A program made the translations under genes and the position numbers. 12,503 nucleotides of DNA from Rhodobacteraceae bacterium UBA1957. Its GTDB lineage: Bacteria > Pseudomonadota > Alphaproteobacteria > Rhodobacterales > Rhodobacteraceae. Shown here one piece after another: positions 6,988 to 12,503 of this stretch; the first letter of the stretch is position 1; each line of letters begins with the position of its first letter. The DNA is taken from contig DDEJ01000020.1 of assembly GCA_002336405.1 (NCBI GenBank), positions 1 through 12,503 of the forward strand, in the 5' to 3' direction. The notes beneath the pieces were generated by a model, which saw only the letters and a program-made list of their open reading frames with translations, was not told where the DNA came from and did not search any database.

Positions 6988-7452
6988 ATGTCCTCTAGTA
7001 TTTACGAAAACCTGCAACAGCTTGGCGGACAAACGGCACTGCCGGACAGTCCCGAGACAGCAGTTTTGGAAAGGGTGGAAAACCCGCAGACCGGAACCAC
7101 CTATGCCGTACGCTTTACCGCGCCGGAATTCACCTCGCTCTGCCCGATGACCGGACAGCCTGATTTCGCCCATCTGGTGATTGATTATGTGCCGGGTGCT
7201 TGGCTGGTCGAAAGCAAATCATTGAAGCTCTATCTCGGGGCTTTTCGCAATCACGGGGCGTTTCACGAAGACTGCACGGTATCAATCGGCAAGCGGCTTG
7301 TCGATTTTCTAAGCCCGCAATGGTTGCGGATCGGTGGTTATTGGTACCCGCGTGGCGGCATCCCAATTGACGTGTTCTATCAAACTGGCCCCGCACCTCA
7401 AGACTGCTGGATTCCGGACCAAGGCGTACCCAGCTATCGCGGCCGCGGCTGA
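6988..7452 (+). CDS. queF: NADPH-dependent preQ0 reductase QueF
   Basis: QueF reduces the nitrile of preQ0 to the amine of preQ1, which tRNA-guanine transglycosylase then inserts in tRNA. The 154-residue protein is the short, single-domain type. The catalytic cysteine is C52 in [13 protein letters not shown] and the acid is D59. [17 protein letters not shown] (74-90) is the family's signature with the substrate-binding glutamate, and FHEDC follows. AAAGGA at 6974-6979 is a good ribosome site. As the last que gene its presence points to queuosine for tRNA rather than only preQ0 for DNA modification. The queA and tgt genes are not in the window. Confidence 0.97.
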   Translation: MSSSIYENLQQLGGQTALPDSPETAVLERVENPQTGTTYAVRFTAPEFTSLCPMTGQPDFAHLVIDYVPGAWLVESKSLKLYLGAFRNHGAFHEDCTVSIGKRLVDFLSPQWLRIGGYWYPRGGIPIDVFYQTGPAPQDCWIPDQGVPSYRGRG

Positions 7453-7567
7453 TTTGCACAGTCTCCAAAAGGCGCGGTTCTCTGCAGACTTGGCCCTGCG
7501 CACCGCCCCTAATACTCTGGGTCATTGCATACTTTCTGTGCAGAATAAGCACTGTCTTTGCGGCAGC

Positions 7568-7611
7568 AGCTCCAAGCGATCTCTCATGGAGCGCTTGGGC
7601 TAGTTTATCGT
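7568..7611 (+). terminator. probable terminator of the que operon
   Basis: A hairpin with arms CCAAGCG (7572-7578) and CGCTTGG (7592-7598) is perfect over 7 bp and nearly extends to AGC/GCT. It is followed by a short T-rich tract (AGTTTATCG). It lies about 120 bases after the queF stop. The T-tract is weak, so efficiency is uncertain. Confidence 0.55.
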
Positions 7612-7711
7612 GAACACCAAGTGGAGCCGTTAAAAATATGAGGACGCAAGTGTGACTTTATAATGGTTTTGTGGATATTCTTCACAAGACCGTGCAGGCG
7701 CATTGCAGCAA

Positions 7712-7738
7712 AAATAGCTCAGTACGAGCTTGCTATTT
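7712..7738. repeat. hairpin AAATAGC-N13-GCTATTT
   Basis: A perfect 7-bp inverted repeat with arms at 7712-7718 and 7732-7738. An alternative inner hairpin, AGCTC/GAGCT, uses part of the same bases. Read on the minus strand the right arm runs into five T residues, so it could end leftward transcripts, although no leftward gene is seen here. Confidence 0.5.
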
Positions 7739-7780
7739 AGGATAAAAAATAATCTAGCCAATGGCTGTGCCCTTCCCCCT

Positions 7781-7792
7781 GATAAATTTATC
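7781..7792. repeat. 12-bp perfect palindrome GATAAATTTATC
   Basis: A self-complementary 12-mer in the intergenic region. This symmetry is typical of operator half-sites for dimeric regulators, but AT-rich palindromes of this size also occur by chance. No partner copy was found in the window. Confidence 0.35.
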
Positions 7793-7833
7793 GCACCGCA
7801 GAAAAAGACCTGCCGAGCCCATCAAGATACAGT

Positions 7834-7875
7834 GTAAAAGCACTTTACGTCCAAGAAGTCGTATACCGGCTTCTT
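7834..7875. repeat. two tandem hairpins
   Basis: The first hairpin has arms GTAAA (7834-7838) and TTTAC (7844-7848). Five bases later a second has arms AAGAAGTCG (7853-7861) and CGGCTTCTT (7867-7875), a 9-bp stem with one G-T pair and a TATAC loop. Neither is followed by a T-run on either strand, so simple terminators are unlikely. They may belong to a structured RNA. Confidence 0.45.
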
Positions 7876-8015
7876 ACCGCGCCAGCGTTCCGTATTTATA
7901 AGAAAAGGTCGACTTAGAAAATTTTTGTGATTTTTCAAAACCGCTGAGGCAGATTACAAGATTTGCAGGAAAAACGGCCAAACAACTTGATTTCAGAACA
8001 AATCAACGCAACTGT

Positions 8016-8038
8016 GTTGTCATGAACTCTGTGACAAC
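8016..8038. repeat. 7-bp inverted repeat spanning the DUF2794 start codon
   Basis: GTTGTCA (8016-8022) and TGACAAC (8032-8038) are perfect complements separated by 9 bases. The start ATG (8022-8024) begins at the last base of the left arm. In RNA the hairpin would put the start codon at the stem-loop junction. In DNA it could be an operator. Confidence 0.5.
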
Positions 8039-8363
8039 GTTTAGCTCCGCCCAGTCTGTCGACCAAGTCGCCTTCCAGCGTCCCGAACTTAGCGTGATCC
8101 TATCGCTTTACGGTCGTATGGTTGCCGCAGGTGAATGGCGAGATTACGGCATTTCATGCCTGAGCGAGGTGGCGGTCTTTTCAATATTTAGACGCACCGC
8201 CGAGTACCCGCTGTACCGGATCGAAAAACGCCCAAAACTGCGCAACCGCCAAGGTCAATATGCAGTAATCGGCATGGACGGCCATATTATTAAACGCGGC
8301 AGTGACCTTAAAACCGTCCTGCGGGTGTTAGAGCGCAAACTGATCCGCGCTGTCGAGGAATAA
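8022..8363 (+). CDS. DUF2794 family protein of unknown function
   Basis: This 113-residue soluble protein matches the alphaproteobacterial DUF2794 family as I recall it: ELSVILSLYGRMVAAGEWRDYGI (about 22-44), VFSIFRR (52-58), LYRIEKRPKLRNRQGQYAVI (64-83) and IIKRGSDLKTVLRVLERKL (89-107). No signal peptide, membrane segment or catalytic motif is visible, and the function is unknown. The basic, compact make-up would allow a binding or regulatory role, which is only a guess. No good Shine-Dalgarno precedes the ATG, and an inverted repeat crosses the start codon. The stop TAA is followed in the same frame by the glutathione S-transferase pseudogene. Confidence 0.88.
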   Translation: MNSVTTFSSAQSVDQVAFQRPELSVILSLYGRMVAAGEWRDYGISCLSEVAVFSIFRRTAEYPLYRIEKRPKLRNRQGQYAVIGMDGHIIKRGSDLKTVLRVLERKLIRAVEE

Positions 8364-8366
8364 GTC

Positions 8367-9052
8367 ATCCTCACAGTCTGGGGACGCAGGTCCTCGTCGA
8401 ACGTTCAGACATTGATCTGGTGTAGTGCAGAAATTGGCCTGCCGGCTCAAAGACACAATGTCGGCGGTAGGTTTGGTGGCACAAACAGCGTCCAGTTTGC
8501 TGCATTGGCCCCCAATCAGACCCTTCCGATTTTGTAAGAGGGGGCCGGTCCGCCGATCTGGGGAACTGGTAAAATTCTGAGGTCCCTGTGCCGCAAATAC
8601 GTTGAGCCCCCCTTTTGGCCAACTGGCATCGAACGTCAATCTCAGGTTGATCAATGGGCCGAATGGGCAAAGATCAACATTGCATGAGCCTTTACTAGAC
8701 CGGTGTTTTGGCGCGTCATCCGCACTGCAGCACCCGACCGCAGCTGGCCCGCCATTCATGCCACCGTCGCATTGTTTGAGCAAAAGTTCAAAATCGCCGA
8801 GGCACAATTGAGCCACAACAGGTTTCTGGCAGGCGACAGCTTTTGTTTAGCAGATATTCAGTTTGGTCATATCCTATACCTCTATTGTAATATCGAAATC
8901 ACCCGCGAGGCGTTGCCAAATCTGGCGCCCTTTTACAGGGGCCTCACCCAAAGACGCGCCTATCGGGACCATGTGATGTTAGATATGACGATCTGCGGGT
9001 ATCATCAGACAAGCCCGTGCCCGTTTCAGGCAGATCGAAACCCGCGCTCTAA
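8367..9052 (+). pseudogene. glutathione S-transferase pseudogene
   Basis: Translating one frame through 8367-8980 gives nearly a whole glutathione S-transferase. The thioredoxin-like N-terminal domain reads LTVWGRRSSSNVQTLIW, NVGGRFGGTNS and LAPNQTLPIL. The helical C-terminal domain reads VDQWAEWAKINIA, PVFWRVIRTA, FLAGDSFCLADIQFGHILYL and YRDHVML. Four lesions are visible. The expected start codon is ATC (8367-8369). There are in-frame stops TAA at 8535-8537 and TGA at 8685-8687. Near 8980 a one-base shift moves the normal ending RYDDLRV into another frame, which stops at 9050-9052. An open stretch from GTG 8703 covers only the C-terminal domain and would lack the glutathione-binding part. 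The end overlaps the last codon of the convergent ureohydrolase gene. The original enzyme's substrate is unknown. Confidence 0.9.
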
Positions 9053-10005
9053 ACTTGAGTTGCCATCTGACACAACAGTTCGAACATAATCGACACCCCC
9101 AGAAAAGCGGTGCCACCGGATTGATCAAACGGTGGTGAAACCTCAACCATATCCGCACCCACGATCCGCACGCCTTGTAACTCGCGCACCACCTGCAGCG
9201 CCTGATAACTGTTGGGCCCGCCAACTTCCGGCGTGCCGGTACCCGGCGCAAATGTTGGGTCTACAAAATCGATATCATACGAAATATAGGTATCACCGGT
9301 GCCGGCAATTTCGCGGGCTTCTTGCATTACATCAGGTACCCCACGATCAAAAAACTCTTCTATCGGGATGATGCGAATACCCTCTGCCTTGGCGAAATCG
9401 TAATCTTCTAAATCGTATTGGGTGCCACGAATGCCGATTTGGACCATCCGTTTAGGATCGAGAAATCCCTCTTCAACAGCACGGCGAAACGGCGTACCGT
9501 GGGTATAGAGCGACCCATTAAAATAGCTATTAAACAAATCAGTATGACTGTCAAAATGGATCATCCCCAAGGGAGCATCCTGCGCCAGTGCTTTCAGGAC
9601 GGGCAGCGACGTCAGATGATCTCCCCCCGCAGTTAAAGGCAGAATCCCCGCGCTTTTTACCGTTTTATAAAACGCGGTGATCCGCTCCATACTATCTATG
9701 ATATCCACTGGATTCGGCCCGACATCCCCCAGATCGGCGCAATTGGCCGCCTCATATGGGCGGATGCCGCTCACACAGTGTTGCGCACGGATCATTGTTG
9801 AGGCGTCACGCAGCTGACGCGGCCCGTGGCGCGGCCCTGGACGGTTGGTGGTTCCAGAATCCCATGGCACACCAATCAGACCGATCTGCACATCTGAAAA
9901 GCGTGGATGGTCCGGCGCTACATGCGGCAGGCGCATAAAGGTTGGCACCCCGGCGAACCGTGGCAACTCGAATCCGGAAACCGGATGGAAGAAAGTATCA
10001 TTCAT
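9049..10005 (-). CDS. speB: agmatinase-like ureohydrolase
   Basis: This 318-residue member of the arginase/agmatinase family should hydrolyse a guanidino compound to urea and an amine with a two-metal (Mn or Ni) centre. All metal ligands are present: H130 (GGDH), D152/H154/D156 (HFDSHTD) and D244/D246 (SYDIDFVDP). TGTPEVGG follows near 257. The first acidic motif has serine where DAHxD is commonest, and THGTPFRRAVEEG marks a subgroup that includes guanidinobutyrase- and guanidinopropionase-type enzymes. The substrate could therefore be agmatine or another guanidino acid, and the symbol is nominal. The ATG at 10003-10005 has GGAG upstream and lies inside the last codons of the NlpC/P60 gene (8-bp overlap), so the gene is translated from the same operon. 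Confidence 0.9.
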   Translation of the reverse strand: MNDTFFHPVSGFELPRFAGVPTFMRLPHVAPDHPRFSDVQIGLIGVPWDSGTTNRPGPRHGPRQLRDASTMIRAQHCVSGIRPYEAANCADLGDVGPNPVDIIDSMERITAFYKTVKSAGILPLTAGGDHLTSLPVLKALAQDAPLGMIHFDSHTDLFNSYFNGSLYTHGTPFRRAVEEGFLDPKRMVQIGIRGTQYDLEDYDFAKAEGIRIIPIEEFFDRGVPDVMQEAREIAGTGDTYISYDIDFVDPTFAPGTGTPEVGGPNSYQALQVVRELQGVRIVGADMVEVSPPFDQSGGTAFLGVSIMFELLCQMATQV

Positions 10006-10879
10006 CTGTCTTCTCCGTTGTAATCGTGTGATTGATAGAGCTATTTTTTGACTGGCTCAGGCGTCGTCGCAGAGTGATTTCCCCGTCGCCTTGCGCCGCA
10101 ATCCGGTCAACTGCGATCTCGAGAGGTTCATAGACCGTCGCCATATGTCCAGAATTTGCATGCAGCAGCGTGTCGCGATCCACCGCAAAGGCAACGTGCC
10201 CATGCCAAAACAACAGATCACCACGCCGCACCTGTGCGTCACTGTCCATCTCAACACCCAAGGATGCGGCCTGCAGATCACTGTCCGCTGGACAGTCAAA
10301 CCCACAGATCCAGCACGCCAATTGGACCAAACCCGAACAATCAATGCCATCACGGCTGTTGCCACCCCATAAATACGGCGTACCCAACAGGTGCTCTGCT
10401 ACGGCAACAGGATCGGCTGGGCGGGATGACACAGGTGATAGATGCGCCGTTGGTATCCAGCCAAAAGGCGTTTGGCTAAAGCGGTCCACAGTTGTTGTGA
10501 CAGCCACAGTTGCGCCAAGGGATAATCGTGCCGCCTCTTTGACTTTAAAATCAGCCCTTGGATAAAGATGCGTCGCCGCAGCGCTGATCCAGTGGCTTGA
10601 GGCCTGCACAGCGCCTAACTGGTCGGCGTTCAGATAGCCGACATACCCGTCTTTATCCACTTGGACAAATGACCAACCATCCTGAGTATCAAATACGCAA
10701 ACCTGCTCGCCCAACAAAAGTTGCCGGTCACGCGGCCCATTTGCCGCTGCACATAAGTCGGCCACCGGTACAATCACCTGCTGTGCCACCCCTTTGACAT
10801 AGCGCGGTGCTGTCACTTGCCCTTGCAAAGCGATCGCTGCAACATGCGCATTCGCAGCCCTAAGACGGCGGTCAGTCAC
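9998..10879 (-). CDS. NlpC/P60 family peptidase with SH3-like domains
   Basis: This 293-residue protein ends in an NlpC/P60 cysteine peptidase domain (about 155-275) with a full catalytic set: C181 in DCSGLVQL, H228 in GHVAFAVD and a third polar residue at H240 (LLHANSGH). YLWGGNS before the cysteine is also typical. Residues about 35-150 look like two bacterial SH3-like modules (LLLGEQVCVFDTQDGWSFVQ, then LGATVAVTTTVD). Such enzymes cut D-gamma-glutamyl-diamino acid bonds in cell-wall peptides. No signal peptide or membrane segment is visible, so a cytoplasmic role in muropeptide recycling, as for YkfC, is inferred. The start is GTG at 10877-10879 and overlaps the aminopeptidase stop (GTGA). 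Confidence 0.9.
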   Translation of the reverse strand: MTDRRLRAANAHVAAIALQGQVTAPRYVKGVAQQVIVPVADLCAAANGPRDRQLLLGEQVCVFDTQDGWSFVQVDKDGYVGYLNADQLGAVQASSHWISAAATHLYPRADFKVKEAARLSLGATVAVTTTVDRFSQTPFGWIPTAHLSPVSSRPADPVAVAEHLLGTPYLWGGNSRDGIDCSGLVQLACWICGFDCPADSDLQAASLGVEMDSDAQVRRGDLLFWHGHVAFAVDRDTLLHANSGHMATVYEPLEIAVDRIAAQGDGEITLRRRLSQSKNSSINHTITTEKTDE

Positions 10880-12261
10880 AACGCCAACAGGTGGGGCAGT
10901 GCCTCGAGCAGCGCGCGCGGCCCTTGCCCCAATCCGCCTTTACTGCGCCCCGGAGCTGCTGTGCGCTGCCAACTATAAATATCGAAATGGACATAGTCTT
11001 TGGCCTGTTCGACAAAGCGCCGCAAAAACAGTGCTGCGGTAATCGAGCCGGCGAACCCGCCAGCCGGCGCATTGTCTAGATCGGCGATACCCGGCTCGAT
11101 CAGAGATTCATAAGGATCCCAAAACGGCATCCGCCAAACCGGATCGGCCACCCTTGCACCGCTGATTGAAAGCACCTGTGCCAAAGCATCACTATCGGTA
11201 TAAAAGGGGGCCAGATCAGGGCCAACGGCAACCCGTGCTGCCCCTGTTAGGGTCGCCATAGAGATCATCAGATCGGGACGTTCTTCGTCGCCCAGCGCCA
11301 GCGCATCAGCCAGAACCAGCCGCCCCTCGGCGTCGGTATTGTTGATCTCGACCGTCAGCCCCTTGCGCGATGTCAAGATATCCTGCGGACGGAAGGAGTT
11401 GCTGCTGACCGCATTCTCAACCGCCGGGATCAGCACCCGCAAGCGCAATGGCAGGTCGAGCGCCATAATCATCTGCGCCAAGCCCAGAACATTAGCCGCA
11501 CCGCCCATGTCTTTTTTCATCAGGCCCATCGAGTTTCCAGGTTTCAGGTTCAAGCCACCGGTGTCAAAACACACGCCCTTTCCCACCAAGGTCAATGTTG
11601 GACCCTGTGTGCCCCATCGCATATCAATCAGGCGCGGTTGCTGATCTGCCGCGCGCCCCACCGCATGGATCAGCGGCAAGTTGTGAACCAGCAGCGCCGC
11701 TCCCGTGATCACGTCGACCTGCGCATCAAACCGCTCCGCCAGATCGTGACAGGCAGCCTCGAGCTGGTCTGGGCCCATATCACTGGCAGGTGTGTTAACC
11801 AGATCGCGTGTCAGAGCTTCACCTGCAGCAATCACCTCAAGACGCACGGCATTGACCCCTTTGGGTACTTTAAATTGCACCGCAGGCAGCGGGCTTTTGC
11901 GATATTTTTCAAAGCTGTACCCTGCAAGTAGCCAACCGAGTGCCTGCTCATCCAAATCTGCCTCCGGCAAGCCCTGCTGCAGATGGTAACAGCCCTCAGG
12001 CAATTTATTTACCGCATCAGCCAAAGCAAAACGGCCCCTTTTACGCTTGGAGGCAGAGCCATACCCCATCAGCGCGCATAGGTGTTCACCCAAATCTGAC
12101 GGCACCATAAGGACCTGACCCAGCGCTGCGGTGAATGTTGATGACGTCACCCAATTACGTACTCGCGTTGGTTGCGCATCGCGCCAATCTTCCAAGGCGG
12201 AGCTGTCCAAAACGATAACCGGAATGGAGGTCTTTGTGGCCTTGGCGAAGGTGAGTGGCAT
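10876..12261 (-). CDS. M17 family leucyl aminopeptidase
   Basis: This 461-residue cytosolic aminopeptidase removes N-terminal amino acids from peptides with two zinc or manganese ions. The C-terminal catalytic domain carries VGKGVCFDTGGLNLKPG (226-242; K228, D233), MKKDMGGAANVLG (248-260; D251) and NNTDAEGRLVLADAL (307-321; D310, E312, R314). The N-terminal domain is short and divergent. GGFAGSITAALFLRRF and VHFDIYSW near the end also match the family. AAGGA stands about eight bases before the ATG at 12259-12261. It is first of three overlapping genes. Pairing with an NlpC/P60 peptidase suggests the two break down wall-derived or other short peptides in sequence. This is not necessarily the main PepA of the cell, so no symbol is given. 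Confidence 0.94.
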   Translation of the reverse strand: MPLTFAKATKTSIPVIVLDSSALEDWRDAQPTRVRNWVTSSTFTAALGQVLMVPSDLGEHLCALMGYGSASKRKRGRFALADAVNKLPEGCYHLQQGLPEADLDEQALGWLLAGYSFEKYRKSPLPAVQFKVPKGVNAVRLEVIAAGEALTRDLVNTPASDMGPDQLEAACHDLAERFDAQVDVITGAALLVHNLPLIHAVGRAADQQPRLIDMRWGTQGPTLTLVGKGVCFDTGGLNLKPGNSMGLMKKDMGGAANVLGLAQMIMALDLPLRLRVLIPAVENAVSSNSFRPQDILTSRKGLTVEINNTDAEGRLVLADALALGDEERPDLMISMATLTGAARVAVGPDLAPFYTDSDALAQVLSISGARVADPVWRMPFWDPYESLIEPGIADLDNAPAGGFAGSITAALFLRRFVEQAKDYVHFDIYSWQRTAAPGRSKGGLGQGPRALLEALPHLLAL

Positions 12262-12503
12262 AGTTGGGATCCTTGCTTGTGTCGAGCCCCACTGTACCCC
12301 GCCCTTTCAGACCTGCAAGAGCAGCATGCCTTAAGTTCGAATGAATTATTTAAAATCAGGTACAACGTTTTACACCAATGAAACTACCTGCCGCGCGGCG
12401 CTTGCACCAGATCGCACTCACGTAACGATCTTAACCGTTTGCAAAACAGGTCTGCGACCACACGGTTTTTAAAATAAATTAACAAAGCTTTGAGATACCC
12501 CCA
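12262..12503. other. upstream region of the aminopeptidase operon
   Basis: This 242-base end of the window has no supported gene. It must hold the promoter of the leftward aminopeptidase operon, but no convincing -35/-10 pair stood out. The AT-rich section around 12340-12370 on the minus strand is the likeliest place. Anything to the right is outside the window. Confidence 0.4.

Larger units (their letters stand above)
7612..8015. other. gene-poor intergenic region with several hairpins
   Basis: No convincing protein gene, tRNA or rRNA is visible here. The stretch is AT-richer than its surroundings and carries the inverted repeats listed separately (7712-7738, 7781-7792, 7834-7875). It should hold the promoter of the downstream DUF2794 gene, although I could not pick out a clear -35/-10 pair. 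A small RNA is possible but unproven. Confidence 0.5.

Noticed and set aside
7130..7552. Minus-strand 140-codon open frame
   Set aside because: Mostly antisense to queF, with no domain or plausible ribosome site.
8328..8816. Minus-strand 162-codon open frame
   Set aside because: It is antisense to the end of DUF2794 and to the recognisable GST pseudogene; its own sequence matches nothing known.
8995..9045. GCGGGT/ACCCGC and GTTTC/GAAAC inverted repeats as a terminator for the ureohydrolase operon
   Set aside because: The arms are short, the loops are long or poor and no T-run follows on the minus strand.
8703..9089. Open frame for a 128-residue GST-like protein as a real gene
   Set aside because: It begins at a GTG within the C-terminal domain, lacks the glutathione-binding domain, and the missing part is visible upstream with stop codons; better read as a pseudogene.
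1..12503. CRISPR array, tRNA or rRNA genes, prophage or toxin-antitoxin genes
   Set aside because: No regularly spaced direct repeats, cloverleaf or rRNA-like sequence, or recognisable phage or toxin-antitoxin proteins were seen on either strand.

Overview
The window looks like a chromosomal segment of an alphaproteobacterium, most probably Rhodobacterales (Roseobacter-like). This rests on the DUF2794 protein, the thiD-O-S-G-E-F gene order, the style of the proteins and the moderate-to-high GC; it is inferred from remembered families, not a search. Almost all coding capacity is ordinary metabolism packed into three operons, separated by decayed DNA (an IS630-type transposase relic and a glutathione S-transferase pseudogene).

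Left part (1-4960, minus strand). A six-gene thiamine operon reads right to left from about 4960 to 504: thiD, thiO, thiS, thiG, thiE and a thiF-like gene, with four ATGA stop/start overlaps or near-overlaps and a 23-bp overlap of thiS with thiO. It is preceded by a TPP riboswitch (4873-4955). ThiO, ThiS, ThiG and ThiF make the thiazole phosphate, ThiD phosphorylates the pyrimidine and ThiE joins the two. No thiC is present here. The ThiF-like protein has lost the usual zinc cysteines and carries a C-terminal rhodanese-like domain. Just beyond it lies a transposase relic with at least three frameshifts (127-479), then possibly the first codons of another gene (1-68).

Middle (4960-7611, plus strand). 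A divergent operon queC-queD-queE-queF covers the path from GTP-derived carboxytetrahydropterin to preQ1, the precursor of queuosine in tRNA. Directly before queC, and overlapping its ribosome binding site, is a clear preQ1-I riboswitch-like sequence (5074-5105). The short intergenic region between thiD and queC therefore carries two different metabolite-sensing RNAs pointing in opposite directions. A probable terminator hairpin follows queF.

Right part (7612-12503). A roughly 400-bp gene-poor stretch with several hairpins precedes a small DUF2794 gene (8022-8363, plus). Immediately after its stop, in the same frame, is a full-length glutathione S-transferase pseudogene (8367-9052) with a lost start codon, two internal stops and a late frameshift. 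It runs into the end of a minus-strand operon: M17 leucyl aminopeptidase, NlpC/P60 peptidase and an agmatinase-like ureohydrolase, all overlapping. The two peptidases lack signal peptides, which suggests cytoplasmic degradation of cell-wall peptides. No strongly novel multi-gene defence or mobile system was seen. The most noteworthy items are the divergent riboswitch pair, the zinc-less ThiF-rhodanese protein and the structured DNA at 7712-8038.
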